This document shows positions 50,274-59,640 of a stretch of DNA of 64,000 nucleotides, piece by piece. The DNA lies in NCBI GenBank assembly GCA_013289825.1, contig JABCZF010000014.1, positions 40,849-104,848 of the forward strand, written 5' to 3'. The notes below the pieces were generated by a model, which had not been told where the DNA came from, did no database searches, and worked only from the letters and a program-made list of their open reading frames with translations. How positions within the stretch are numbered: position 1 is the stretch's first letter; each line of letters begins with the position of its first letter. The translations under genes were made by a program, and so were the position numbers. Source of the stretch: Acidobacteriota bacterium (GTDB taxonomy: Bacteria; Acidobacteriota; Terriglobia; Acidiferrales; UBA7541).

Positions 50274-50487
50274 CGAAAGGACCGTGAGTTCGGTGAGGTT
50301 CCGTTAGGCTTAGCCCAAACTTGGAAGGGGAGGGAATGGAGCGGCCAAGTGACTCGGTGACTCCGGGCTGCCGCTCGTCGAAACCCAACTAAACACAGGG
50401 TTTCGATCCCCAAGCCACCACTTTTTCACTCCACAAATAGGGTACGCGGAAGGCCCTTACTCTATCCATTGGACTTATGGCAAGCAG

Positions 50488-50515
50488 TTGAAATTCAAAT
50501 GGTTAGTGCTATACT
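50488..50515 (+). promoter_or_regulatory. Extended -10 promoter of the small membrane protein gene
   Basis: TTGAAA (50,488-50,493), 16 bases, then TATACT (50,510-50,515) preceded by TGC, an extended -10. It gives a 5' leader of about 70 bases. Confidence 0.6.
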
Positions 50516-50590
50516 CCCCCCTCAGAACGCGGTCTCACACCTTCCGGGCATTTCGAGCAGAGACCGCTACGGTTCCCGGGGGAGGTCACC

Positions 50591-50875
50591 ATGGAAACCC
50601 TAACGACAGGGCCCATCCTTTACGTTCTGATTGCCTGGGGGATTGTTACCGCTGTATTCATGTTGTTGTTGATTCGGCGGAGCCTTCTTGCCAGCCATGA
50701 AGATGATCAAATCTTTCTCGATGCCGCGCAGGAACACATGGCGCGAGAACAGAGGGAGATCGTCGCGAAGATAGATGCACTCTCGCGGCCGCTTATGACC
50801 AGCGGCATCGCTTCAGGAGCGCTCCTTCTGGTTCTTGCCGGTTTGTGGCTGTACAACGGGCTAAGAAACATCTGA
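50591..50875 (+). CDS. Small two-helix membrane protein, unknown function
   Basis: The 94-residue product has a helix near each end (PILYVLIAWGIVTAVFMLLLI and GIASGALLLVLAGLWLYNGL), with a charged middle that looks like a coiled coil (DDQIFLDAAQEHMAREQREIVAKIDALSRPL). The start ATG follows GGGGGAGG at good distance, and a strong extended -10 promoter lies upstream, so the gene is very likely real and well expressed. No family is recognised. Confidence 0.75.
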   Translation: METLTTGPILYVLIAWGIVTAVFMLLLIRRSLLASHEDDQIFLDAAQEHMAREQREIVAKIDALSRPLMTSGIASGALLLVLAGLWLYNGLRNI

Positions 50876-50909
50876 CCCGTTCGAGAGAACCGGCGCGGCG
50901 GCCTGATTC

Positions 50910-51524
50910 TTAGTACGCCGATGAATTATTTGGCTGAGGCTGAGCGATTTGGGGTGTGTTCGCGGGCGGGATGGGTTGAGCGGTTGGCGCCAGCGAAGTG
51001 TGGTTGTGCACGATCACCCAGTGGTCATTTCTTTTTTCTACGATCAGAGTGGTTTGCCCGCGAGCTGCGGAAGGCTGTCCATCCACCACGGCTGAAAAAT
51101 CCCATTGGTAGCAGGCCCACCCGAAATTACCGCTCAGCTTGATATAGGTGTTGGACCGGTCCATGCGCACTTGTTGCATGCGGGCGTGCTGTTGCTGGAA
51201 GACGGCGAGAAAGTTCGTCCAGGTGAAAACCGGCGGCGCCCACATGCCGTTGACGATCGAGACGTCGTCGGCATAGTCCTTGCGCAGCTTTTCGATGTCG
51301 CCGAGCTGCCAGGCTCCCAGCATTTCCGAAATCAAGTAGTCGATCTGCTGTTCATCGCCCATGAGAGTGACAGGCTTGTTGTCCGTAGACGGCTGTTCGT
51401 TTTTCTTTTTCTTCTGCGCCCCAGCCGGGGCGGCGCACGCGAGGAAAAGAGCGGCCCCCAGAAAGAGCCAGACGGCCGTGCGTGCCGTCCGGGCGGCAAC
51501 CTGCGTGGAGAGATAATTCTTCAT
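50910..51524 (-). CDS. Secreted SnoaL-like/DUF4440-type protein
   Basis: A signal peptide (TAVWLFLGAALFLACAAPAGAQ) is followed by a Lys-rich linker and one NTF2-like domain (about 60-175): QQIDYLISEMLGAWQLGDIEKLRKDYADDVSIVNGMWAPP, then RSNTYIKLSGNFGWACYQWDFSAVVDGQPSAARGQTTLIVEKRNDHWVIVHNHTS. The tail is Pro/Gln/Asn-rich. The chosen ATG follows AGGGG; a longer in-frame reading is rejected. It resembles the SnoaL-like protein near 10.2 kb in fold but not in detail. The ligand is unknown. Confidence 0.75.
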   Translation of the reverse strand: MKNYLSTQVAARTARTAVWLFLGAALFLACAAPAGAQKKKKNEQPSTDNKPVTLMGDEQQIDYLISEMLGAWQLGDIEKLRKDYADDVSIVNGMWAPPVFTWTNFLAVFQQQHARMQQVRMDRSNTYIKLSGNFGWACYQWDFSAVVDGQPSAARGQTTLIVEKRNDHWVIVHNHTSLAPTAQPIPPANTPQIAQPQPNNSSAY

Positions 51525-51651
51525 GCGTCTTCGACCCCTGGTGAAAGAGGATAGCACGGTGGTTTGCGCGCGGCGGCGGTGTGTCCAGTTGATTTCAATA
51601 AGGGTGGTGCGGCTTCGCTGGAACACCGCAGGCGCTGCGGTTGCCCCCAGC

Positions 51652-54225
51652 TCAGTTTGCTTGTGTGGCGCTTATTAGGTTTACGAACAGCCGGTATGCG
51701 CCGGAGACACCGTCGGGAATCTGACGGAAGAAAGCGATGCCGGTATAAATGTACAGGCCCTTGCCATAGGGCGTGTAGACGATCGCGCCGTTGAGGTCAG
51801 GCTCGCCGGGATCGTGCATGGCCAGGACAGCTGTGTATTTTGGATCAAACTGAGTCCAGTAGTAGAGGCCGCGCTCTTGCACCCAGCCTTTGAAGTCGTC
51901 CAGCGTGATTTTGTTCGGACGATTCAGCAGCGGGTCGTCGGGCTTGAGGAATTTGACAGGCGAATCCTCGTCGGTGATGCGCGGCAGCGGTCCGCCTTGC
52001 GCCGTCACGATTTTTGCGGGATAAGGAGCATACTGCTCCTTGTTCCACGCGAAGTCCCGGTTGTATTGCACGACGAGTGTGCCGCCCTTCGAGGCGTAGT
52101 CGAGCAGCCGCTGGTTGGCGCCGGGAAGCTCCGGGCGAAGCTCGTAGGCTCGAACGCCGACCACAATGGCATTGAATTTAGAGAGATCGCCGAAGGCCAG
52201 CGCCTGGGCATCCAATGTTTCGACCTGGATGCCGAGCAATTCGAGCGCCTGCGGGATTGGTTCGCGCTCCGCGGTGATGTAGCCGACGCGCAGATTCTCC
52301 GGAATGGTAATGGCCAGGGCGTATACCAGGCATTCGGCCGGCTCGCTCCAGAGTTGCGTCGGCAAAGTGGGCAGCGGCTCGAGTGAAGTTGAGAATCTTT
52401 CGTCACCGCGTTTCGCGTAAGCAGTGATCGGGTAATTTCCGGGTGCCAAACTGTTTGGTGCCGTTACCGTCAGTTTCGCATAGCGGTCACCCGTGCCATC
52501 GAAAGAAATTTCCTCGGGAGCGCTGGCCGAGAATCCCCCCGGCAAGTCCAGTCCGACGGTGAGCTTGGCCGCCTGCGTCGCATAGGAATGCACGCGCAGC
52601 AACACATCGAACGGCTTCTCGCGTTTTCCAAGGAGGGCAATGGCCTGCCTGGGGTCCACCGCAAGTGTGTATGCCGGAACAATGCGCAGAGGCACACGGT
52701 CCAGTCGCGTGGAATTTGCCTCAATGTGCGTCACCGGAACTTCGACGCTGGATTTGTAGCCGTCGATGGTCACTTCTTGCTCCGCGAATAGAAGCGGCGG
52801 CGGTTCGGGCAGAACCTTGTCCCACGCGGTCAGGGGAGGTGCAGGCCGGGTCACGGCCACCGTGAATTGAAAACCTTTCTCCGCATCCCCTTCGCGCTTG
52901 GTCTCCTTGAATCCGTCGGTAAGGCTTAACTTCAGGCTGCCGAGATCGCATCCGTCCTCTCGACGGCAATGCGCTTCCGCGCGCAGTCCAAAGGATTCCC
53001 CCACGACTAGCGTGCTGCGGTCTGCCTCGGCCTTGACTTCAAGTCCCGCGACTAGCGCGAGGGCGCGTTCGAGGCGCTCCTTCGTTTCCCGGAGATCGAG
53101 CGCTTGGTCACGTGTGTAACCCAAGAGCGAGTCCCGAAAGTCGGCCGGAGTGATCCCGCTAAGAAGGTTCCCGGCCTCGGCCAATTGCCGCATGGCATTT
53201 TTCCAGTCCAGAGAGAGCGCAGCCGTCCGTGCCGCGGCCATCTTCTTGTCCACATCGGCCAATGCCAGCACTTTGCAGTCGCCCTTCGGGGCCCCACCAC
53301 ACATGGCGCGAGCGACGGTGGCAGACCACTGCTCCAGATTCACGGCGAGGCTGGCAGCGTCAAACTTGCCCCCAGTTTCCGGAATGAGAACCAGCGGCCG
53401 CCGCAGAAAGGGCGAACCGAGAAAACCAGTAATGCCTTGTGAGCGGTGGTTGGCGAAAGCATCCAGCCCGATTTCCCGCCAGCTTTTGCCCCAAAGCGGC
53501 GATAGTTCATCCACGGGAAGCGAAGCGCCGGTGGGACCGGCGCTTGCTCCGCCACGTTCCGTATCGAGGAGTTCGACGGGGTTCGAGGAGCCGCCCCAGG
53601 GATGCAGGCCTTCGCGAATTAGCTCGGGAAATGCTTTGGGATCGGCGGCCAACTCCACGGCGCGCGGGGTCCACAACCCCGATGTCTGATGATGCCCATG
53701 GCCGCCATGCACGCCGCCCCAGCCGTTGATTACGATGTTGGGGCGATAAGTGCGGACCACGCGCACCATTTCTCCCAGGACTGCGTCGCCCCACACTCTT
53801 TCCGTTTCCTCGGGGGTTTTCGAGAAGCCAAAATCCGGCGCGCTTCCAAAAAAGAGTTTAATGCCGTAGCCGCGCGTTGCGGCGAGAAGCTCTTGCGTGC
53901 GGATTAATCCAAGTTGCGGCGCTTGCTCCGGGCCGAGGTCATTTTGTCCACCTTCGCCGCGAGTGAGAGTGAGAAGCGCGACGTCCGCGTGCAGGCCGCG
54001 TGCGAGATAGGTGAGCAAAGTCGCGGATTCGTCGTCGGGATGCGCGGTGATGTAGAGGATCCGCGTGGTGACGCGGGCGCTGTCGATGGCCTCAATGGTT
54101 TCCGGGAGCCCGGGGCCGGTTCCCGGAGCGGGAGGAAATTGCGGGGCTGCCAGTTGTGCCGCAAGCGATGCGAGCGCGATACCAAAGATAAGTGATCCGA
54201 GCGACCTCTGGAATAGACGATTCAC
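51652..54225 (-). CDS. Secreted PIG-L-family deacetylase with C-terminal accessory domains
   Basis: PIG-L/LmbE enzymes remove acetyl groups from GlcNAc-type sugars with a metal. The GTG start follows CGGAGG, and residues 1-28 form a signal peptide. The catalytic motif AHPDDE is at 61-66, with a distal histidine motif HGGHGHHQTSG (about 175-185). After about 400 residues comes an alpha-helical linker. Beta-sandwich regions follow (AYTLAVDPRQAIALLGKREKPFDVLLRVHSY, NYPITAYAKRGDERF), then a glutamine amidotransferase-like fold (FNAIVVGVRAYELRPELPGANQRLLDYASKGGTLVVQYN). That large form is typical of exported acidobacterial members. Substrates may be extracellular glycans. It lies 12 bases after the APC permease gene. 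Confidence 0.85.
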   Translation of the reverse strand: MNRLFQRSLGSLIFGIALASLAAQLAAPQFPPAPGTGPGLPETIEAIDSARVTTRILYITAHPDDESATLLTYLARGLHADVALLTLTRGEGGQNDLGPEQAPQLGLIRTQELLAATRGYGIKLFFGSAPDFGFSKTPEETERVWGDAVLGEMVRVVRTYRPNIVINGWGGVHGGHGHHQTSGLWTPRAVELAADPKAFPELIREGLHPWGGSSNPVELLDTERGGASAGPTGASLPVDELSPLWGKSWREIGLDAFANHRSQGITGFLGSPFLRRPLVLIPETGGKFDAASLAVNLEQWSATVARAMCGGAPKGDCKVLALADVDKKMAAARTAALSLDWKNAMRQLAEAGNLLSGITPADFRDSLLGYTRDQALDLRETKERLERALALVAGLEVKAEADRSTLVVGESFGLRAEAHCRREDGCDLGSLKLSLTDGFKETKREGDAEKGFQFTVAVTRPAPPLTAWDKVLPEPPPLLFAEQEVTIDGYKSSVEVPVTHIEANSTRLDRVPLRIVPAYTLAVDPRQAIALLGKREKPFDVLLRVHSYATQAAKLTVGLDLPGGFSASAPEEISFDGTGDRYAKLTVTAPNSLAPGNYPITAYAKRGDERFSTSLEPLPTLPTQLWSEPAECLVYALAITIPENLRVGYITAEREPIPQALELLGIQVETLDAQALAFGDLSKFNAIVVGVRAYELRPELPGANQRLLDYASKGGTLVVQYNRDFAWNKEQYAPYPAKIVTAQGGPLPRITDEDSPVKFLKPDDPLLNRPNKITLDDFKGWVQERGLYYWTQFDPKYTAVLAMHDPGEPDLNGAIVYTPYGKGLYIYTGIAFFRQIPDGVSGAYRLFVNLISATQAN

Positions 54226-54237
54226 GCAGCCTCCGGT

Positions 54238-55647
54238 TCATTCACTTTTCAGAACAACCTCTTTTGCAAACGGCCATTGTCGCATTTTACGGGACCAGAT
54301 AAGAAATGCGAGCGCACCCAGCGCGATCTCCGCCAATCCCCATTTTCTTGCCGTACCGGTTTGCCAGAAGAGCCAAGCCCACCCGAATATGGTCAGCACC
54401 GCGGGCAACGGATAAAGCCACATCTTGAACGGCAATCGCGCTGATCCCCAACGCCGCCGCAGCAATATCACTCCCACCGCCTGACCGATGAACTGAACGA
54501 GCAGGCGCATCGCCAGAATGCCGGCGATGGCGGTCTCCAGCTTCAAAGTTACACTGAAAAGGAAAGCGAGCCCGCCAAGGACCAGCAGCGATATGTGCGG
54601 AAAGTGTTTACTGGGATGCAGGCGTCCGAAGATTGGGAAGAAATTTCCGTCCACCGCAGCGGAATACGGCACGCGCGAATATCCCAGCAAAACCGAGAAC
54701 ACCGAGGCCAGCGCCACCCACAGGACCATCCAGGTGGCCGCTTGCGCCGCGTGCGCACCGTATAACCTCTCGACGAACGTGCTCACAATAAATTTCGAGT
54801 TCTGCGCTTCCCGCCAGGGCACCACTCCCAGAATGCTGATTTGCATGGCCAGGTACAGCACCGTGATGCCGAGAATAGAGAGAAAAATGCCGCGCGGAAT
54901 ATTGCGTTCGGGATCGCGAATCTCTCCACCCAGGTGGCAGATGTTGTAGTAACCCCAATAACTGTAAATCGTGTTTACCATGGCCGCACCCAGGCCTGCA
55001 AACCACACCCAGGAAAGTGAAAACGCTCCAGGAGGAAAATCGAACGCCATCTTCCGATTGAAATGGCTTGCTCCTCCCCATATCAGCCAGAGTAGAGTAC
55101 CGACCACGCCAATCCACAGCAGAACAGAAATTTTCCCGATGGTAGTAATGCGCCGGTAGAGCAGAACCACGAGGAAAACAACTAGTCCGCCGGAAACCGT
55201 CTTGGCTTCGAGCGTCGAAAGCGGATGCAAGTATCCGGCATACCGAGCGAATCCTATCGAGGCGGATGCGATCGAAAGCGGCGCCTGAACGAATGTCTGC
55301 CAGACAAACAAGAACGACATTAAACGACCCCAGCGTCCCGGCCCGTACGCTTCGCGCAGAAAAACGTAGGTTCCTCCGGCGCGTGGCATGGCCGCCCCAA
55401 GCTCAGACCATACAAACGCATCGAGCGTTGCCAGTACAGCTCCCCCCACCCAGGCGATCAGCGCCTGCGGCCCGCCCATCGCTTTGATCACTAGCGACGT
55501 GACGACAAACGGACCGATGCCTACAATCTCGATCATGTTGAGCGCGACGGCCTCTTTCAGGCCCAGGCCGCGTTCCAACCCCGAGGGGTGCTCCGGCGGA
55601 ATGCCCTCGGTTTCCTCGGGAGCAGCGTTGTCGGGCGTGGTCAGCAC
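54238..55647 (-). CDS. APC-superfamily amino acid/polyamine permease
   Basis: About 12 helices are visible. The first carries the APC signature region EAVALNMIEIVGIGPFVVTSLVIKAMGGP. Others include AAMPRAGGTYVFLREAYGP and YWGYYNICHLGGEIRDPERNIPRGIFLSI, the latter close to the consensus after helix 6. The N-terminal 25 residues are acidic and hydrophilic. The start is GTG (read MLTTPDNAA). The substrate is unknown: amino acids, polyamines and organic acids are all transported by relatives. It is followed at 12 bases by the PIG-L gene, so cotranscription is likely. Confidence 0.85.
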   Translation of the reverse strand: MLTTPDNAAPEETEGIPPEHPSGLERGLGLKEAVALNMIEIVGIGPFVVTSLVIKAMGGPQALIAWVGGAVLATLDAFVWSELGAAMPRAGGTYVFLREAYGPGRWGRLMSFLFVWQTFVQAPLSIASASIGFARYAGYLHPLSTLEAKTVSGGLVVFLVVLLYRRITTIGKISVLLWIGVVGTLLWLIWGGASHFNRKMAFDFPPGAFSLSWVWFAGLGAAMVNTIYSYWGYYNICHLGGEIRDPERNIPRGIFLSILGITVLYLAMQISILGVVPWREAQNSKFIVSTFVERLYGAHAAQAATWMVLWVALASVFSVLLGYSRVPYSAAVDGNFFPIFGRLHPSKHFPHISLLVLGGLAFLFSVTLKLETAIAGILAMRLLVQFIGQAVGVILLRRRWGSARLPFKMWLYPLPAVLTIFGWAWLFWQTGTARKWGLAEIALGALAFLIWSRKMRQWPFAKEVVLKSE

Positions 55648-55837
55648 GCCGCCGAGAATAGCAAATGCGCCGCGCTACAGCTAACGTGCAATTTTAGAAG
55701 CTGTTCCACGTTTTTCATGGGGCGTCCATGCCATTTCAGTTTGCAACCATCGTCGAACGGCATAAACTCGTCGGCCTAGAGCCCGCCCGCGCGTCTATGT
55801 CTTGTCGGGCTCTTCGAGACATTGGTCGGGTGCTGGC

Positions 55838-56830
55838 ATGGATCTTATCCGTACCTTACGACGGGGCGCGACACTTCTCTCGGCCATGGTCTGTGCCCTG
55901 GCCTTGCCCGCATCCTTTTTCGGAGCCGAGGCGCACGCGGAAAAGCTGGCCTTGCCTCCCGGAACATCTGCCGCGCTCGAGAAGATCTATTCTTTCGATA
56001 CGGATGGAGCGATCGCGGATGCGCAGCGCCTCGAGAAAGAACAGCCGGACCACCCGCTGGGGTACTTGCTCGAAGCGGAATCGCTGTGGTGGAAAATTTT
56101 CTGTACGTCGGCGGAATTCAAGTACGGCCTGACCGATGCCCGCCACCGGCCCAAACTTGCCGCGGACCAGCACTACCTGGAGCTGGCTGCCAAGGCTTCG
56201 TCGCTGGCCCTAACGCAGCTCAAAAGTCACGAAACCGCGGAAATGCAGTTTTATGCAGGCCTGGGGGATGCGTTTGCCGCACGGTTTTTCGGACTTCGCT
56301 CTGAGAATCGCGCCGGCGCCCGAGCCGGAGTCCGCGCGCGGGAGCATTTTCTGCGCGCTTTGAAACTGGATCCGGAACTCGCGGATGCCGAGTTTGGACT
56401 TGGCCTCTACAATTATTATGCGGACACGCTAAGTGCCCTGACGAAGCTACTCAGCTTCTTTATGGGCATTCCCGGCGGTAACAAGCAAGAGGGCATCCGT
56501 CAGCTGGAGCAGGACATTGCCCAAGGCGTCCTCACCCCGGCCGCCGCGCGGTTTTATCTAGCGCTCAACCTGCACCGTTACGACCAGCTGTATGAAAAAG
56601 CGCTGGGCGTTATCGGTCCATTGGTCGAACAATATCCCTCCAATCCTCTGTTTCAGCTGGCCCGCGGTGATCTGTACGCCAAACTAGGCCGCAAAGAACG
56701 GGCCGTGGCCTGCTATCGGGCGGCCGCCTCCCTCGCAGTGCAGGACGCCGAGTGCCGCGCGCGTATCCAAGAGCTTGTGCGCGCCTCGCTGGCCGCCCAA
56801 GGACTGGCCAGTCATTCCGCGACACACTGA
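55838..56830 (+). CDS. Secreted TPR-like protein
   Basis: A signal peptide (GATLLSAMVCALALPASFFGAEAHA) is followed by about 300 residues of helical repeat. The patterns fit tetratricopeptide repeats: LEKIYSFDTDGAIADAQRLEKEQPDHPLGYLLEAESL, REHFLRALKLDPELADAEFGLGLYNYYADTL and YPSNPLFQLARGDLYAKLGRKERAVACYRAAA. Such proteins scaffold protein complexes in the periplasm. The ATG at 55,838 starts the signal peptide; a TTG 12 codons upstream is not used. It is divergent from the APC permease. Confidence 0.75.
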   Translation: MDLIRTLRRGATLLSAMVCALALPASFFGAEAHAEKLALPPGTSAALEKIYSFDTDGAIADAQRLEKEQPDHPLGYLLEAESLWWKIFCTSAEFKYGLTDARHRPKLAADQHYLELAAKASSLALTQLKSHETAEMQFYAGLGDAFAARFFGLRSENRAGARAGVRAREHFLRALKLDPELADAEFGLGLYNYYADTLSALTKLLSFFMGIPGGNKQEGIRQLEQDIAQGVLTPAAARFYLALNLHRYDQLYEKALGVIGPLVEQYPSNPLFQLARGDLYAKLGRKERAVACYRAAASLAVQDAECRARIQELVRASLAAQGLASHSATH

Positions 56831-57148
56831 AAATGGGAGGGTTGCCCGGCCCTCGTGCTCCTGTCCAGGCAAGAATGGCGAAGGATTGCGCCTTGACCCT
56901 TCTTCAAGGACAATGGTAATCATGTTGGGTTGACCGGCTTCGGAACGAAGCGACAGGGCATGCGGCGGTAGAAGAGCGCCGCAAGAGCCGGACAAGGATT
57001 GCGTAATCCCGGCCAGGCTGGGGTCAACGCGCCGCGCGAATTGCGCATCTCACCCGAAAAGCACACTGGCACCGGGGGTTCCCCGCCGTTTGACCAGTCC
57101 GGTTGAACCCGATCGAGTCGGGCAACCAGTGACGACGAAGGAGTCTCG
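56831..57148. other. Intergenic region, nothing clear
   Basis: About 320 bases between two plus-strand genes. It contains a TTGACC (56,893-56,898) with a poor -10 and a short CCTTGA / TCAAGG inverted repeat around 56,892-56,910. No ORF is supported. Confidence 0.4.
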
Positions 57149-58693
57149 ATGATGCGGTCTTGGACAGCTCTAGCTGTCGCGTCTGCGGCGATTTTCGCTG
57201 CAACAGGTTGCAACGATTACGGCAACACCTTTCAAGGCAACACCGGCATATTTCTGCAGTTTATTTCGCCTGCCAACGTGACCGCCGGCGGACCTGATCT
57301 GACCATCACGTTGACGGCTGGGAATGGCAGCGCCTTTGTGGTGCAAACCACCGTGACCTGGGACCAGAAGAATATCAAAACATGCGTCGTGACCACTACC
57401 GCGGCGAACATATGCGCCCCGCCGAATGATACGGGAAGCGTCGTTTCAGTGACCGCGGTGGTCCCTGCCGCGCTGACTGCCAAGAGCGGCACGCACTTCA
57501 TCCAGACCGTGCAACCTCATTCGGGTGCTGGTACCAACGGCCTTTCCAATCCTGTGGCTTTTGAAGTTTTTCCTCCTCCTAATCCCGTTCCTATCGTCTC
57601 GAGCGTCAGTCCCAACACGGCCACGGCAGGCAGTGCGGCCGCGACCTTGACCATTACGGGTACAAAATTTCTCCTGACCTCGGACCCTTCGGGCGGCTCC
57701 CAGGTACTCTGGAACGCCACGACGCAAACGAATCTTTCGGTAACGAACATCACTGCCACACAAATCCAAGCGACCGTGCCCGCAGCACAGCTCGCCAGCG
57801 CCGGCACTGCCACGGTAACCGTCTACAATCCACCAGTGCCACCGCTTCCCTCCCCGCCTTGCGCGGTTAACTGCAGCGGTTTTGGAGGCGGCGGCGCAAG
57901 CAACGGATCGACGTTTACCATCACCGCAGCGGGAGGAAATGCTGCGAGTGCAAGCAACGCCATGGTCGAGGAAGAAACGCCTGCCGTCAGCTTGGATGGC
58001 CGCTATGTGGCTTACACCGCTGCACAGAACGGTCACTCACAGGTTTTCGCCCGCGATACTTGTCAAGGCGCGGACCCGGCCTGCCAGCCGCGCACCCTTC
58101 TGGTTTCCTCCGCGCTGGATGGCAGCGCCGCGAGTGACGAGAGCCACGCGCCTTCCATGAGTTCCGATGGCCGCTATGTAGCGTTTAGCTCGGCGGCGAC
58201 AAATCTGGTCGCAGAGTCGACGGCAGGCCGCCAAGTGTATGTTCGCGATACATGTTTTGGAGTAAGCGCCGCATGCACGGCTTCGACTCAACTTATCTCC
58301 ACTGACCCCGACGGGGCTCTGGTGGGAACGGAAGCCATCTTGCCATCCGTCAGCGCCTCAGGCCGGTTCGTCGCTTTCCTGGCCGTCACGGCGACCTATT
58401 CTTCAGCCGCGTCCGTGGACAAGTCCGGCGCGAGCGCTTCCAACAACGCCTTCCGCCAGGTTTTCGTTCGGGATACTTGTCTTGGCACGGCGAGTTGCAT
58501 GCCCAGGACGACGCGCATCTCTCTCGAACCCGGCAACGGCCCAGGAACGGGGACAAGCAAGCCGGCGGGTCCAGCGATCAGCGGCAGCGCCAATCACGTT
58601 GCTCTTGCCGGTGGCAGCACGGCAACGCTGTTTACGCACTCCGTGGCGGTTGACGACGGCGTTTTTCTGGCCCTCACCAAGAACCAGCGATAA
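57149..58693 (+). CDS. Lipoprotein with IPT/TIG domains and PD40-type propeller
   Basis: The signal sequence ends in FAATGC, a lipobox, so Cys21 should carry lipid. Two Ig-like IPT/TIG domains follow: IFLQFISPANVTAGGPDLTITLTAGNG and VSSVSPNTATAGSAAATLTITGTKFL, with PVPPLPSPP between them and the next part. From about 270 the PD40 repeats appear: VSLDGRYVAYTAAQNGHSQVFARDTC, SMSSDGRYVAFSSAATNLVA..RQVYVRDTC, SVSASGRFVAFLA and RQVFVRDTC. The repeated RDTC cysteines could form disulfides. The ATG follows AAGGAG. It is an exported surface-type protein of unknown ligand. Confidence 0.78.
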   Translation: MMRSWTALAVASAAIFAATGCNDYGNTFQGNTGIFLQFISPANVTAGGPDLTITLTAGNGSAFVVQTTVTWDQKNIKTCVVTTTAANICAPPNDTGSVVSVTAVVPAALTAKSGTHFIQTVQPHSGAGTNGLSNPVAFEVFPPPNPVPIVSSVSPNTATAGSAAATLTITGTKFLLTSDPSGGSQVLWNATTQTNLSVTNITATQIQATVPAAQLASAGTATVTVYNPPVPPLPSPPCAVNCSGFGGGGASNGSTFTITAAGGNAASASNAMVEEETPAVSLDGRYVAYTAAQNGHSQVFARDTCQGADPACQPRTLLVSSALDGSAASDESHAPSMSSDGRYVAFSSAATNLVAESTAGRQVYVRDTCFGVSAACTASTQLISTDPDGALVGTEAILPSVSASGRFVAFLAVTATYSSAASVDKSGASASNNAFRQVFVRDTCLGTASCMPRTTRISLEPGNGPGTGTSKPAGPAISGSANHVALAGGSTATLFTHSVAVDDGVFLALTKNQR

Positions 58694-58795
58694 GGCCTGA
58701 ACACCTCAGAGCAAAAAGAAACAGGAGGCGGCAGACTGTCGTTCGAGCGCAGGGCGTTCCCGCTATGGCGTGGCGGTCGGTTGTGAAGGAGCAGG

Positions 58796-59380
58796 CTATG
58801 GCGCCGCAGGTGATTCTGTCGAGGTGGGCGAGGATTTACTAAACCGAATGAGAGAAATTCTTGTGCCGCCGGAATCGACCGAAAGCGCCACGATACGAAC
58901 CATCTGTCCGCGCTCGGCTACAAACGCGATATCGTTATCGGAAACCCGCACTTCGCTGAAAATCGCCGGCACGGGCTTCTCGCCCGCGTCTCGGCGCGTA
59001 AACTCCGAACTCAAATGTTTGCTGTACCACTCATCCACAAAATCCCGCGTCTCGTTCGTGTGATAGGTGGCAGTCTCGATCCCGCTTTGCGCTTGTTTGA
59101 CGGCGGCGACCGCCGCCGCTTCGTCCGGCACGATCAGCGAAGACCGCGGATAGACCGGCAAGCCCGGACCAACTTCTGTTTCTTTTTGCAGCCGGAAGCT
59201 GCCCCCGGGAGTGCGCACCGTATCTTTGGCGCTAGCTGCCGAAAGCCCCATCGAGCCAACCACCCGGCTCGCGACGAACAAGCCACTGGCCAGCAGGATG
59301 CCCAGGCCTGTAAACAGACCAATCATCATCCACATGAGCGACTTGGAGGAAGACGAATTGCCGGATGAACCTTCTGCCAT
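58796..59380 (-). CDS. Hypothetical membrane-anchored protein
   Basis: A hydrophilic Ser/Gly-rich N-terminus is followed by one transmembrane helix (MWMMIGLFTGLGILLASGLFVAS). A periplasmic domain then reads LPVYPRSSLIVPDEAAAVAAVKQAQSGIETATYHTNETRDFVDEWYSKHLSSEFTRRDAG and DNDIAFVAERGQMVRIVALSVDSGGTRISLIR. The last part resembles the small beta-sandwich found in many acidobacterial anchored proteins. The ATG follows GGGAG at nine bases. No family name can be given. It is monocistronic. Confidence 0.6.
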   Translation of the reverse strand: MAEGSSGNSSSSKSLMWMMIGLFTGLGILLASGLFVASRVVGSMGLSAASAKDTVRTPGGSFRLQKETEVGPGLPVYPRSSLIVPDEAAAVAAVKQAQSGIETATYHTNETRDFVDEWYSKHLSSEFTRRDAGEKPVPAIFSEVRVSDNDIAFVAERGQMVRIVALSVDSGGTRISLIRFSKSSPTSTESPAAP

Positions 59381-59640
59381 AACCGGTTTCTCCCACATGG
59401 GCACCATTCGCCCAGCTTCAAGTCTGGCAGATGTGCCGCCCTTGGCAGCAGGAATGCCGTCCAGATGTGCTCTAAGCGTTCCTGTTCCTAGGTTCAGGCC
59501 ATATTTTCAGCGGCAAGGTAAGAGTTGCATCGATGTTCTGTCTCGGAATAGCTCTGATCTGAATGTTTTCTACGGCATGTAAGAGGCAGGAGCGGGGCTT
59601 GCCCGCCCTGTGGTGCCGTTGCCGGGCCCGCCCTCCTGGG

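Larger units (their letters stand above)
50185..50590. other. Intergenic region between tRNA-Leu and the small membrane protein gene
   Basis: It holds the tRNA promoter (minus) and the promoter of the next gene (plus), both listed separately. A short hairpin of AACCCC with GGGGTT lies at 50,202-50,222, in the predicted tRNA leader. No ORF is credible. Confidence 0.6.

Noticed and set aside
49944..50287. Two plus-strand ORFs containing VPERGLEPPRPCDH-like sequence
   Set aside because: They are translations of the tRNA-Leu gene on the opposite strand, a common annotation artefact.
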